Positions 26,101 to 35,454 of a DNA stretch of 64,000 bases are shown here, piece after piece. Under the pieces are notes generated by a model that was not told the DNA's origin, searched no databases, and saw only the letters and a program-made list of their open reading frames with translations. Each line of letters begins with the position of its first letter. Within the stretch, counting starts at the first letter, position 1. The DNA lies in NCBI GenBank assembly GCA_025612375.1, contig JAAXKN010000016.1, positions 23,757-87,756 on the forward strand, written 5' to 3'. The position numbers were made by a program, and so were the translations under genes. Origin of the DNA: Ignavibacteria bacterium (GTDB lineage: Bacteria; Bacteroidota; Ignavibacteria; Ignavibacteriales; SURF-24).

Positions 26101-27683
26101 TTCAATCCGAGTTTCAAGGCCTGGGTATATTTTTCAGTAAGCTTATCAAAAGCTTTTTCAACCCACATGCCGAAGCGTCCCATTGCGGTATCTTTTGTAA
26201 GACGCTGCAGCCGGGTAAAGCGGGAGGCAAGCATAGGAGTAATAGTAAAGGAAACAAAAAGGCTTAAGAGTGTGGATACGACCACAACAAGTGCAAACTG
26301 CCGCACAATGTCGCCAATGAGTCCCTGAATAAGTGCAAGGGGAAGGAACACCACAACGTCCACAAGCGTAATTGAGAGGGCGGCAAAACCTATTTCATTT
26401 CTTCCTTCGAGTGCTGCCTGGCGCTGCGGTTTCCCGAGCTCCATATGGCGGTAGATATTTTCAAGTACCACAATTGAGTCATCAACGAGTATGCCGATTA
26501 CGAGTGAAAGCGCCAGGAGCGTCATAAGGTTAAGGGAGAAACCGAAGGCGTACATTCCTATAAAAGTAGAAACAAGTGACGCCGGTATGGCAACCATTAC
26601 GATAAGGGAGTTCCTGAGGTTGTGGAGGAATATAAGCATTACAATTGCCACAAGCACAACGGCAATCATAAGGTCCTTATTTACGGCGTGTGCCGCTTCG
26701 AGAGTAAAGCCAGAAAGGTCCTGCGCCACGTCGAACTTCAGTTTCATGCCAGCGTTTGCGGCTTCAATTTTTTTAAGCTCCTGATTAACAAGGCGGCTTA
26801 CTTCAACTGCATTGGCGTCGGTCTGTTTCTGCACCAGCACGCCAAGGGCGCTTTTGCCATTGAGCCTGGCGTAGCTCTCGGCTTCTTTTGTACCGTCTTC
26901 GACCTCGGCCACGTCCTGAAGCTTTATGTTACCTCCGGCCTCAGAGCGGCTGACAATAAGGTTTTTAAGTTCTTCAAGAGAGGAGAATTTGCCTGATACC
27001 CTTACGATGTACTGCCCGTCGGCATCCTTGATCTTACCTACAGGGAAATCCATATTAGAGCTTTTTATTGCCTGAAGGATCTGCAGGACGGGTATGTTGT
27101 ATGAGTTCAGCTTTTCGAGGTCGAGGTTTACTCTGATTTCTCTTTCCTCGCCCCCGGCAAAAGTTACCTGTCCCACTCCTGCGAGTTTGGATATCTGGGG
27201 TTTAACCTTGTCCTTCATGAACTGGTAGAATTCATTCGGTTCCATATCAGCCGTAACGCCCATTCTTAGTATCGGGAGCTCTGTAAGTGAGAACTTCGAG
27301 ACTACAGGGGTTTTAGCGCTGTAGGGCAGCTGGTTAACAATTTCGCCGACCTTACGCTGCACGTTCTGCAGGGCGATGTTGACGTCTGCCGACTGGGTGA
27401 ATTCAATAAATACGAAAGACACGCCCTCAAAAGAGCTGCTTTGAATGGTTTTAATTTTATCCACGCTTGAAACCGCGTCTTCCACGACTTTAGTAATTGA
27501 AGTTTCAACTTCATTCGGGGAGCCTCCGGGATACGTAGTCATTACGGTAACATAGGGAGGAGTAACGTCGGGGATCAGCTCGTAGCGGAGCTGATTGTAG
27601 CTGAAATAACCCAGTACAGCCAGCACAGTAAAAATTACTATTACAAGCGGAGGTCTTTTTATAGATAATTCTGTAATCGTCAT
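23145..27683 (-). CDS. RND (HAE1-type) efflux pump fused to a TolC-like outer-membrane factor
   Basis: One uninterrupted frame of 1512 residues. Residues 1-1030 are a complete AcrB-type pump: an N-terminal helix, two periplasmic regions, twelve helices and the proton-relay aspartates in LVIGILVDDSIVVLEN. After a charged cytoplasmic linker rich in Lys and Glu, a hydrophobic segment ending SSSYAQ has a signal-peptidase-like site after Q1084. Residues 1085-1512 form a TolC/OEP domain with two coiled-coil repeats. A TolC part must reach the outer membrane, so cleavage after 1084 is the simplest route (inference). The adaptor gene lies 53 bases upstream, so the operon encodes all three tripartite components in two genes. 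Confidence 0.9.
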   Translation of the reverse strand: MTITELSIKRPPLVIVIFTVLAVLGYFSYNQLRYELIPDVTPPYVTVMTTYPGGSPNEVETSITKVVEDAVSSVDKIKTIQSSSFEGVSFVFIEFTQSADVNIALQNVQRKVGEIVNQLPYSAKTPVVSKFSLTELPILRMGVTADMEPNEFYQFMKDKVKPQISKLAGVGQVTFAGGEEREIRVNLDLEKLNSYNIPVLQILQAIKSSNMDFPVGKIKDADGQYIVRVSGKFSSLEELKNLIVSRSEAGGNIKLQDVAEVEDGTKEAESYARLNGKSALGVLVQKQTDANAVEVSRLVNQELKKIEAANAGMKLKFDVAQDLSGFTLEAAHAVNKDLMIAVVLVAIVMLIFLHNLRNSLIVMVAIPASLVSTFIGMYAFGFSLNLMTLLALSLVIGILVDDSIVVLENIYRHMELGKPQRQAALEGRNEIGFAALSITLVDVVVFLPLALIQGLIGDIVRQFALVVVVSTLLSLFVSFTITPMLASRFTRLQRLTKDTAMGRFGMWVEKAFDKLTEKYTQALKLGLKNSWKVIALAGFLLVFSIALVPAGFIGSEFMPPSDRGELSVIMELPERINLEETNQITLQAERMISKMPEVSKVFANAGASSEGFIGYTSNSVAELNVSLVPKTQRTKSDIQVSREIKEKLLQIPSVKPRVSPIGMFGSSDMAPIALLISGPDFNEVENVGKMLKEAVRKIPGTADVRISSGEGKPETRVEINREKMAALGIGLDQVAATLRVAFTGDDESKYRQGNDEYDIRIVFDQFDRNNTSDLGKITFMNTRGEKIELSQFANIYQTIGPTQLSRKNRTAAISLLSQAVGRPSGDIAEDIKKELAKLKIPSNIEVTFEGDVQMQEESFGSLFIALMVGILFVYLIMVALYNSFVYPFIVLFSIPVAIVGALLAMGLFIKSLNIFSILGIIMLVGLVGKNAILLVDRTNQMRAEGMPMRDALIDAGQTRLRPILMTTFSMVFGMLPIAISMGASSELKSGLATALIGGLISSLLLTLILVPVIYIKVENLKTKVMNFIQRFKEKGQKEEKTPEEKYSQPVEEEEPENFSFRKMLKGFSIFVLILIALSSSSYAQSVRRLSLKDAVAIALEQNRDLKVAYYDKEKNEQRVKEAYGNAMPTITGSGQYTRNLQLPVFYMPSFSFDPQVGLTMGPSQPMEIGLKNNFSGTISAEWPLYQGAIYAGIRAARIIDEISSENITNTRALTITEVKKAYYNILIVKEQFNLLEQSIKRGRQALKDVKLLYQQGLAGELDTLRAFVAVENLKPMLIKTENGISIAKSYLGNLLGLSAGETVEPLDSLTAGELLRQYDFSGASTEEALNKRPELSLLDLQIKANDELINAEIAGHMPTLAAFGQLQAVLQADNYKFNQRWPASAVIGLNLSIPIFSGFKTEAKIEQARIEKKKLETQFDNLKDLIVTDVKVNTSSVEEAHKRIEAQTQTVKSAERSYELTRSRWLKGVSRQTELFDAELALTQAKTNYLQAVYDYLVAGAELEKSLGRAGR

Positions 27684-27736
27684 TTTATAGTTCCTTATCT
27701 TAGTATGCTTAGAGGCATATGCCTAAAGCCGGCTGA

Positions 27737-28786
27737 TTAATTTATAGTTACCCGGGCGTTATCGCTCAGGTTATTCTGCCCGCTTACGACGACATTTTCG
27801 CCATGCCTGAGTCCGCCAAGGACCTCGACTCTTCTGTTAGTTTCTTTGCCTGCAATAATATCCCTCAGTCTTGCCACGCCGTTTTCGACGACAAAAATTT
27901 TAGGATTCTTTATGCTGGTTACGATAGCGCCTCTTTGAATTGTAAGAGACTGTCTGTTTGTAATGCTTGTAAATCGGACCTGCGCGAACATACCCGCCTT
28001 GAGGGGAGTTCGTGAGTTATTAGGAAGAACGATTTCAACCGGATAGGTATGCGCGTTATCGGATTTGGAGCTGATAGTTTCAATTTTCCCCTTTAATTCC
28101 GTGCCCGGGTAAACGTCGGTAGTAAGGATGGCTGTCTCTCCGGTCTTAAGCCTGAAGACGTCGCGTTCAGGCACGTTAACCCTGACTTTGAGTTTTGATA
28201 TATCTATAATATTGGCAACCGGTGTGCCGGGGCCGACCATGGTGCCGGGGTTGATGAATTTATCTGCAATGATGCCGGAGATAGGAGCCTTGATTTTTGT
28301 GTCGTTAAGCGTCCTTTGGGCAGCAATAAACTGTGCCTCGGCGGCAGAGGCTGCGAGGCGGGCGTTTTCAAGGTCGGAATCCGATATGTTTTTTTCCTTA
28401 AAGAGAGCTTCCATTCTCTGGAGGTCCTTTTTAGCCTTTTCGAAGTTGACCTTAGCTGTCGTATAGGCGGCTTTTTTAAGTTCATCATCGACCTGAGCCA
28501 GGGGGGTCCCTTCGCGCACGTAGTCGTCCGTCTTAAAGAAGACCTTTAATGTTCTTCCCTGGGTTTCGGAGACGACCATTACGTCGTTATTTGACTGAAT
28601 GGTGCCGATAATTGAGAGCTCGTCGGAAACAGTTTCTTCCTGAGCGGGTTCGACGGACACGGTAATTTTATCGGTGGTTACAGATTTTTCCACCTGTGAT
28701 TCTCTTGAAGCCTTATTCATGAAGAGTATAGCGATAATAACTGCAACGATAGCTGTCAGGCTTAAGGTTACTTTCATCTTTTTCAT
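27737..28786 (-). CDS. RND efflux periplasmic adaptor
   Basis: The start is set at ATG 28786, where GGGG lies 6 bases upstream; an ATG at 28798 would add four residues. The protein has 349 residues: an N-terminal anchor, the split lipoyl domain (VVSETQGRTLKVFFKTDDYVREGTPLAQVD and IKAPISGIIADKFINPG), an alpha-hairpin between them, then beta-barrel and membrane-proximal domains. It couples the downstream RND pump to its fused TolC partner. First gene of the efflux operon. Substrates are probably hydrophobic drugs or bile-like compounds by family; nothing here specifies them. Confidence 0.9.
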   Translation of the reverse strand: MKKMKVTLSLTAIVAVIIAILFMNKASRESQVEKSVTTDKITVSVEPAQEETVSDELSIIGTIQSNNDVMVVSETQGRTLKVFFKTDDYVREGTPLAQVDDELKKAAYTTAKVNFEKAKKDLQRMEALFKEKNISDSDLENARLAASAAEAQFIAAQRTLNDTKIKAPISGIIADKFINPGTMVGPGTPVANIIDISKLKVRVNVPERDVFRLKTGETAILTTDVYPGTELKGKIETISSKSDNAHTYPVEIVLPNNSRTPLKAGMFAQVRFTSITNRQSLTIQRGAIVTSIKNPKIFVVENGVARLRDIIAGKETNRRVEVLGGLRHGENVVVSGQNNLSDNARVTIN

Positions 28787-28798
28787 ATAGCGCCCCAT

Positions 28799-29170
28799 AA
28801 TTTAATGTGCAGGAATAAAGTGACAGGTAAAATTTAAGATTTGCTGAAAGACAGAAAAAGAGCAATTGGACCGAGGCGCCGTATAAGCGGACTGAAGCGC
28901 AGATTTAGGGGGATGAAATGAAGTAAAGGCGGAGGTGTTTTAGGAGATGAGTATGGAAGTGGGAAAAGTTATTGAAGTTAGATGATAGAGATTTGTCAGG
29001 GCCGCAGGCAATCTCATTCAGTTGTCAGGCATTTCAGTCTTATAAGGCTACGATAGAATATCTGGTGAGTTAATTCGGACAAAAGTGCTCATTTCAGGCG
29101 TATTTAAGGTTTTTATTGAACATTCCATCTTGTCAAAGATCCTTTTGGTAAAATGATATGCCAACCAAAG
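28799..29170. other. Intergenic gap, nothing recognised
   Basis: This is the left part of the gap between the divergent efflux operon and FG-GAP gene. I see no credible gene, RNA or repeat apart from short purine-rich stretches. Confidence 0.5.
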
Positions 29171-29275
29171 CAAAAAAAATGAAAAATTTTCAAAAAAATT
29201 TCCGAAAACGCTCTTTGTCACCATATATAATATATAAGAAAAAAGTTAATAGGACCATAAATACCATAGAGGCAT
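29171..29275 (+). other. AT-rich upstream module shared with 5922-6050
   Basis: CAAAAAAAATG, AAAAATTTTC, TTTCCGAAAACGCTC (29199-29213), TCACCATATATAATATATAAG and ATAAATACC follow one another in the same order as in the module before the RlpA-like gene. It ends about 75 bases before the FG-GAP gene start. Confidence 0.45.
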
Positions 29276-29350
29276 GGGCCTTATATATGCCGGTGTATTT
29301 AATTAATTTTTTCTAGTTTAAGACTAAAATATTTCTTAGTTGAGCATCTT

Positions 29351-30916
29351 ATGAAAAAATCTACCGTTTTATTCTTCGCTATTCTTTTTCAGTTAATTGC
29401 TTCAGATGTCTTCCCTCAGGACAGTCTTTATTATGTCACATCATTCCACGGCTCTTCATTTGCAGATGCATTAGCCAGGACTTCAGGTCTTGGAGACATA
29501 AATGGAGATAGTCTGGATGATTTTATTGTTACTTACCGCAGTCATACTGAACTCTATTATGGATCTGAAAATCTGAAGGAATTAAAGCCTGCACATATTT
29601 TCAAATGCTGGAGCAGTATGAATGTTGGAGATGTAAATGGTGACGGATATGCTGACCTGATGACAGCTGAGCATGATACTGCAGATCCTAATTATCCATA
29701 TACATCAGACATTTTTAGGATCTATTTCGGAGGTAAAGATCTTGATACAGTCCCAAAATTTTTCTTCAAGTTTCCTTATTACTTTAATATGCTCTTCACC
29801 TTGGGTGAGAACATAGGGGATATAAATGGCGACGGTTATGGAGACTTTATGATCGCATCCCCTTACAACTGGAATAATGGTGAAGGATTCATATATGCCT
29901 TTTCAGGAGGCAGAACCTTATCAAGTACTCCTATTCTTAAGTTTGCGTGCCCAGAGGATTCATTAGCCCCTCATTCATTTGGGAGACAGATGACCGGTAT
30001 TGGGGATTATAATAATGATGGATTCGATGACTTTCTTGTAAGTATGCCGGATAACGAAAGAGAAAGAGTGTATCTTTATTATGGCGGAAATCCGTTAAAT
30101 GATAAACCAGCCCAAATACTCACTGACCCTATTTATAAGACTGGTTCGTACTTCGGAATGGACATTAGAAATGCGGGTGATCTGAATAAAGACGGTCAGA
30201 ATGAATTTATTATTGTTGGCGGTCCAAATGTATATATATATCTTGCGAAAGACAGCATTGTGACTATAGATGGTAGTAATTTCCACTCTTTAGGTTTGGG
30301 TACAGGAGGTGATATTAATGGTGATGGGTATGATGACTTCTTAATAGGAGACGCAAATTACCTAAATAACCAAGAAGTAATGGTCGGGAAGATTCATGGT
30401 TACTTTGGCAGCAGTACAATTGATACTACAGATGATTTCGGAATGATTGGAAACGATAAATGGTTCCGCTACTCTGAATACAGTTCAATTATTGGAGATA
30501 TAAACGGAGACGGATATGACGAAGTATTTGTTCATGAGCCTAATTGGCCTGACTATAATGATCGTAATTCGAAGGGGAAAGCAACTTTGTATTCCTATAA
30601 GAAGCTCACAGACGCAGTAGAAGAAAAAAATGTAAGTCCTGAGGATTTCAACCTCCTTCAGAACTATCCCAATCCTTTCAACCCTTCTACTGCAATTAGC
30701 TATAATATGCCTTATTCCGGCCATGTGGAGCTTAAAGTCTACGATATGCTGGGAAAAGAGGTAATGCATGTTTTCAGCGGTGAAAAGCCTGCGGGAATTC
30801 ATAAAACAAATATCAATGCCGCCAGTCTTCCAAGCGGAATATACGTCTGCAGAATTCACGTCATTTCAGAAAACAATTCCTTTGAGAAATCAATCAAAAT
30901 GACCCTCCTTAAATGA
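29351..30916 (+). CDS. T9SS-secreted seven-blade FG-GAP propeller protein
   Basis: A 521-residue secreted protein with a signal peptide ending about residue 24. Seven calcium-loop FG-GAP motifs are visible (GDINGDSLDD, GDVNGDGYAD, GDINGDGYGD, GDYNNDGFDD, GDLNKDGQNE, GDINGDGYDD, GDINGDGYDE), exactly the number for an integrin-alpha-like seven-blade beta-propeller. The last 85 residues are a T9SS sorting domain opening QNYPNPFNPSTA. It is likely surface-attached and adhesive or ligand-binding (inference). Its sequence looks more AT-rich than its neighbours by eye. It is monocistronic, with its own terminator. Confidence 0.88.
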   Translation: MKKSTVLFFAILFQLIASDVFPQDSLYYVTSFHGSSFADALARTSGLGDINGDSLDDFIVTYRSHTELYYGSENLKELKPAHIFKCWSSMNVGDVNGDGYADLMTAEHDTADPNYPYTSDIFRIYFGGKDLDTVPKFFFKFPYYFNMLFTLGENIGDINGDGYGDFMIASPYNWNNGEGFIYAFSGGRTLSSTPILKFACPEDSLAPHSFGRQMTGIGDYNNDGFDDFLVSMPDNERERVYLYYGGNPLNDKPAQILTDPIYKTGSYFGMDIRNAGDLNKDGQNEFIIVGGPNVYIYLAKDSIVTIDGSNFHSLGLGTGGDINGDGYDDFLIGDANYLNNQEVMVGKIHGYFGSSTIDTTDDFGMIGNDKWFRYSEYSSIIGDINGDGYDEVFVHEPNWPDYNDRNSKGKATLYSYKKLTDAVEEKNVSPEDFNLLQNYPNPFNPSTAISYNMPYSGHVELKVYDMLGKEVMHVFSGEKPAGIHKTNINAASLPSGIYVCRIHVISENNSFEKSIKMTLLK

Positions 30917-30938
30917 GAATACATGTAATTGATTTTCT

Positions 30939-30975
30939 AAAGAACCGGGTATTACCAATTATCCCGGTTCTTTTA
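30939..30975 (+). terminator. Intrinsic terminator
   Basis: An 11-bp stem AAAGAACCGGG / CCCGGTTCTTT with a 13-base loop and a T-rich tail, 23 bases after the FG-GAP protein stop. Confidence 0.85.
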
Positions 30976-31239
30976 CTTTTAAGCAGTCTGCTGCACTCCG
31001 AGGATGGCAGCGTCACACTCAGAAACCAAACCGGAACCCAAAGCCAAACTACTTTGGAAGTAAGACTAAGGAAGCTTTGAGAAATTGGCAATAGAGAACA
31101 AAACTATTCTGTACTAAGCGGGTTGGCCATGTTACTTAAAGCAATTCATGGGCTCCCGATGTATTGGGAATATCTTCCTTCTATATGCCAGTCAGGAAAT
31201 GGGGCTCCGGTCTCACTGGAAAAATTGTAAAAGTTTTCT
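30976..31239. other. Intergenic gap, nothing recognised
   Basis: The stretch between the FG-GAP terminator and the convergent LuxR-type regulator carries only short open frames without ribosome sites, and no repeat was recognised. Confidence 0.5.
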
Positions 31240-31878
31240 CTATATTAATCCTTTTCTTAATGCTTTGGCTACGGCTTCGGACTGGGAGTGCACGTGAAGC
31301 TTTCTGTATATGTTCCTTATGTGATGACGCACTGTATCAAGGCTGATAAAAAGCGACTGCGCTATGTCCAGATAGCTGCTCCCTTCGGCTAGTCCCGTTA
31401 AAACCTCTTTTTCCCTTTGCGTCAGGTCGAACTGGGAGTCGGGGAAAAGGGGATTGGTGTGCTGCTGGAACACCGTTACAACTTTTCTCGCAATGTGCGA
31501 GCTCATGGGAGATCCCCCTTCGTACGCATCTTTTATAGCCTCGAGAAGCCTTAATGGAGGCGTCCTTTTGACCAGATATCCGCAGGCGCCCGCGCAGAGG
31601 GCTTCAAATATCACCTGGCTTTCTTCGTAAACCGTTAAAATGAGGATATTCAGGTCGGGGCATATCTTTTTTGCCTTTATGACGCCTTCAATTCCAGACA
31701 TGCCCGGAAGCCCGATATCCATGAGTACCACGTCGACGCTTGAGCATTCGAGGTTGTTCAGGAAATTTTCGCAGTCGCCGTAGCTGGCGATGCATGAGAA
31801 ACCTTCGGTACCGTTAATGAGAGCCGAGAGTCCTTCGCGTATCGTTTTGTTGTCTTCAACTATAATTACTGATATCAT
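31240..31878 (-). CDS. NarL/FixJ-type (LuxR HTH) response regulator
   Basis: A 212-residue regulator. The receiver domain is 1-120 with E8/D9, D54 in LMDIGLPG and a conserved Lys in LVKRTPP. A LuxR-type helix-turn-helix lies at about 147-210 (LTQREKEVLTGLAEG, ISLDTVRHHIRNIYRKLHVHS). It lies 83 bases downstream of the propeller histidine kinase, whose HisKA_3 domain is the class that partners NarL-type regulators, so they form a cognate pair with good confidence. Confidence 0.93.
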   Translation of the reverse strand: MISVIIVEDNKTIREGLSALINGTEGFSCIASYGDCENFLNNLECSSVDVVLMDIGLPGMSGIEGVIKAKKICPDLNILILTVYEESQVIFEALCAGACGYLVKRTPPLRLLEAIKDAYEGGSPMSSHIARKVVTVFQQHTNPLFPDSQFDLTQREKEVLTGLAEGSSYLDIAQSLFISLDTVRHHIRNIYRKLHVHSQSEAVAKALRKGLI

Positions 31879-31961
31879 AAAATTACCCGTATCGGTTAAA
31901 TTGTTAAATTCCTTTCATGGCCCGGTTAAAATTGTAAAGGATCTTTAAGTATTAAGACGCT

Positions 31962-34900
31962 TTACTGTTCTTTATGTTTCAAAAATATTGTTTTGGAACG
32001 TGGAATTTTACCGGAAAACTTAATCCTCGTCCCCTCATCCGGGGCAGATTTTACAACAAGGCTGCCGCCGATGGTTTTTGCCCTGCGGCGTATGTTGTTA
32101 AGTCCGTTACCCGGAGTACTTTGTTTTATGTTGAAACCTTTTCCGTCATCAACTAACTCCATTTCAAGCCTCCGGCCCTCAATGGAAGTGTTTAATTCAA
32201 TTTTTCGGCAGCAGCTGTGTTTAAGGCTGTTATTAATTGCTTCTTTAAAGATAAGGAATAAGTTCTGCCTGTACTCCATAGGAAGTTTTACATTGCTGAG
32301 TGCCTCAAGGTTATGTATCTTAAAGGAAACTCCAAGCGAGGAAAATATTTCCGAATATGAATCCTTGAGCCTCAGTATCAGGTCGTAGAGCGTATCGCGT
32401 TTCGGGTTTACCACCCATACTATATCGCTCATGTTGTCTATGAGCTGGCCTGAAGTCTCACTTATATTAAGAAGTTTCTGTTTTAATTCATCGCTGTTAT
32501 TTTTATTAAGCTGGGCAGCGAGGACCTGGCTTTGGATTGAAATTTCCGTAAGACCCGAGCCTATGTTGTCGTGCAGGTCGGCTGCAAGTTTTGTTTTAAG
32601 TCTTTCTATGGCCAGCAGGTTGCTGATTCTGTTTGCGATAAAGTATGTAAGTGTGCCGCCGATGAGCACCACGGCAAGGAAAATGAACCACCAGGTGCGG
32701 TAGAAAGGGGGCAGGATGGTAATTTTTACTTCAGCGCCTTTTTCATTCCACACACCGTCGTTATTAGAACCTCTCACGCGGAAGACATAGTCGCCGGGAT
32801 CGAGGTTCGTGTAGTTTGCCAGTCTTCTTGAAGCGTCAACGTAATGCCAGTCGTCGTCGAAGCCCTCGAGCTTATATGCGTAGCGGTTCTGCTCGGGGTT
32901 AGTATAATCGAGCGCGGCAAATTCAAAGGAGAAGAAGTTTTCCTTATTTGTCAGGATGATCTCGTCGGTTTCGCCGTCGACCACCTTATTGAAAATTCTG
33001 AAAGCGCTTATTACAACCGGGGGGACGTGTGTATTAACCTTAATGCTGTCGGGGTAGAACAAATTAAAACCGTTTATGCCGCCGAAGAACATTTCGCCCG
33101 AGCTAGATTTATAGTAAGCCCCGCCGCTGAACTCCATGCTCTGGAGCCCGTCGTGGAGGTCGTAATTTATGAAAGCCGAAGCTGAAGGAGTAAACCTTAA
33201 AAGCCCGTTATCGGAGCTGATCCAGAGGTTGTGGTCGTTATCCTCGAGGATTCCGTAGACCACGCCGCTTAAGGATCCGTCCTGCATATATTTATAGAAC
33301 TTGCCCGTATGGGGGTCGAAGCGGTTGAGGCCTCCGCCGTAAGTGCCGAGCCAGAGGGTGCCCTGGTAATCCTCATAGATAGAAATGACCCTGTTATCGC
33401 TGAGGCTGTTGGGGTTATTCCCGTCGTGCTTATAATTTATAAAGGTTCCCGTTGCGGGGTCGAATTTACTTAAGCCTCCGCCGAAGGTGCCGATCCAGAG
33501 TGTGCCGTCTCTATCTTCGAGGATTTTATATACCCTGTTGTCTGCCAGGCTCTTCGGGTCGGCGGGGTTATTTTTGTAATGTACAAAAGAAAGCTGCCCT
33601 TTATTTCTTATAATCCTGTCCAGTCCGCCGCCGAATGTGCCGGCCCACAGGCTGCCAGAGCGGTCTTCCAGGATAGATATGACCTGGTTTTCACTAAGAC
33701 TTGCAGAATCGTTGGGGTTATGCTTATAGACAGTAAACTTTCCTGTTTTACGGTTGAAAAAGTTAAGTCCAGCGTTATAAGTCCCGATCCAGAGGTTGTC
33801 ATTTTTATCGGTATAGACTGCTCTGACGTGATTGCTGCTTATGGAATTCGGGTTGGAAGGGTTATTTTTGAAGCTTTTGAATTTATGTGTCTTGCGGTCG
33901 AATTCATTAAGTCCGCCCCTGTAGGTTCCGATCCAGATTTTTCCTTCCCTGTCTTCGGAGAATGCCCATATGACGTTATCGCTTAAGCTTGTGGGGTCGC
34001 CGGGAATGTTTTTGTAGTGTGTGAATTTATTCCTGCTGCGGTCGTACCTGTTAATTCCTTTTCCCAGGTGAGTTCCGATCCATATAATACCCGACTGGTC
34101 CTCGCAGAGTGAAATGACGTCATTATCTGAGAGGCTGCCGGGGTTCAGCGGGTCGTTTTTGAATACGGAAAATCTGTCCGTTTCGGGGTTGAGCCTGTTG
34201 AGTCCACCGCCGAAAGTAGCAATCCATAAAGATCCCCGGCGGTCCTGTATAACCTTCATGATCCAGTTACTGCTGAGGGAGGATTTATTGCCGGGGTTAT
34301 TTTTATAAACAAAGAATTTTACTTTGGAGGGGGCATCTGTTTTAAGGAGGTTAAAAGGCATTTTGCAGAGTCCGCCTCCGAAGGTTCCGATCCAAAGGCT
34401 TCCGTCGCGGTCCTGGAAGAGGGAAGTCACGCGGTTATCGCCCAGGCTGCCCGGGAGCATGGGGATATTCTGGAAGCGGGTGACAGAAAGTTTAATTTCA
34501 GAGGAGCGGCCGTTTACAGTTCTTTCTATTCTGTCAAGTCCGCCGCCGAAGGTTCCGGCCCAGAGTGTGCCCGATTTATCCTCGATCAGGGTGACAATCC
34601 TGTTGCTGCTGATGGAGTTATAGTTCTTTGGGTCATGCGTAAAATGCGTTATTTTCCCGGTCTGGGGGTCAAAGCTGAAGAGTCCCTGGCCCCAAGTTCC
34701 GATCCAGAGTCTTCCCTTCTTATCGCCCGAGATTGAAGTGATAGTTCTGTCGTTAAATCTGGAGAAAGTAAGGGGGTATTCAGGGATGGCGGTAATTACG
34801 GGGCTTGTGTAGCCGGAGTCACTTCCGAACTGGTATTTGGTAAAGCGCTCTTTTTTCCTGTCGTATTTATTCAGGTTTCCGAGTAGTGTGCCGGCCCAGA

Positions 34901-35228
34901 GGTTGCCGGAATTATCCTCATAGACCGCAAAGACGCTGTTATCTGAAAGGGAGCCTGTCTGCTGGGGAATATTCCTGAATATCTTAAAGGAATAGCCGTC
35001 GTAGCGGTCGAGTCCGTCGGCCGTAGCGATCCACATAAAGCCCTTATAGTCCTGAATAATTGAATTAATGGAGCTTTGGGAGAGTCCCTGTTCAATTGAA
35101 ATATGTTCAAAAGAGGGGATATTATTCTGGGCATAGAGCAGCCGGCTGCCAAAGGACAGCAGCAAAAGAAAAAGGCAAACAGCTTGTGAAAAGAGGATTT
35201 TTTTAACGTTTTGGATTTCCGGGCGCAT
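31962..35228 (-). CDS. Two-component propeller sensor kinase (Reg_prop, Y_Y_Y, HisKA_3)
   Basis: A 1088-residue membrane kinase. An N-terminal signal or anchor (about 9-33) is followed by 14 Reg_prop strands of the LWIGTFGGGL type, enough for two seven-blade propellers in the periplasm. A Y_Y_Y domain, one membrane helix (about 845-865), HisKA_3 with its His near 885 (AADLHDNIGSG) and HATPase (EAINNSLKHS, DDGKGFN, GNGLNNI) follow. Unlike the Bacteroides polysaccharide-utilisation hybrids, it has no fused receiver or AraC domain; the LuxR-type regulator next door supplies the output. The blades are unusually alike (LSDNRVISI, SLWIGTFGGGL), suggesting recent internal duplication. The ligand is unknown. 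Confidence 0.93.
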   Translation of the reverse strand: MRPEIQNVKKILFSQAVCLFLLLLSFGSRLLYAQNNIPSFEHISIEQGLSQSSINSIIQDYKGFMWIATADGLDRYDGYSFKIFRNIPQQTGSLSDNSVFAVYEDNSGNLWAGTLLGNLNKYDRKKERFTKYQFGSDSGYTSPVITAIPEYPLTFSRFNDRTITSISGDKKGRLWIGTWGQGLFSFDPQTGKITHFTHDPKNYNSISSNRIVTLIEDKSGTLWAGTFGGGLDRIERTVNGRSSEIKLSVTRFQNIPMLPGSLGDNRVTSLFQDRDGSLWIGTFGGGLCKMPFNLLKTDAPSKVKFFVYKNNPGNKSSLSSNWIMKVIQDRRGSLWIATFGGGLNRLNPETDRFSVFKNDPLNPGSLSDNDVISLCEDQSGIIWIGTHLGKGINRYDRSRNKFTHYKNIPGDPTSLSDNVIWAFSEDREGKIWIGTYRGGLNEFDRKTHKFKSFKNNPSNPNSISSNHVRAVYTDKNDNLWIGTYNAGLNFFNRKTGKFTVYKHNPNDSASLSENQVISILEDRSGSLWAGTFGGGLDRIIRNKGQLSFVHYKNNPADPKSLADNRVYKILEDRDGTLWIGTFGGGLSKFDPATGTFINYKHDGNNPNSLSDNRVISIYEDYQGTLWLGTYGGGLNRFDPHTGKFYKYMQDGSLSGVVYGILEDNDHNLWISSDNGLLRFTPSASAFINYDLHDGLQSMEFSGGAYYKSSSGEMFFGGINGFNLFYPDSIKVNTHVPPVVISAFRIFNKVVDGETDEIILTNKENFFSFEFAALDYTNPEQNRYAYKLEGFDDDWHYVDASRRLANYTNLDPGDYVFRVRGSNNDGVWNEKGAEVKITILPPFYRTWWFIFLAVVLIGGTLTYFIANRISNLLAIERLKTKLAADLHDNIGSGLTEISIQSQVLAAQLNKNNSDELKQKLLNISETSGQLIDNMSDIVWVVNPKRDTLYDLILRLKDSYSEIFSSLGVSFKIHNLEALSNVKLPMEYRQNLFLIFKEAINNSLKHSCCRKIELNTSIEGRRLEMELVDDGKGFNIKQSTPGNGLNNIRRRAKTIGGSLVVKSAPDEGTRIKFSGKIPRSKTIFLKHKEQ

Positions 35229-35454
35229 ATAACTCTTGCCAAAAATTAAGAATATATTAACTGCAATATGAATTTAATTATAGAAAAATAAAAGAAACAT
35301 ATTTGCCAAAAAAGACTGCCGCGCCATAAAGGAGAAGATTTTCCAAAACTGTTATTTGCTTTTTACTTTTATCTGCCGTCCTTATTGTGAAGGTATACAT
35401 TACGGGATTTATGTCCATAGTTTCCACAGGGTTTCAATAGCTTTTCCGGTTTAA

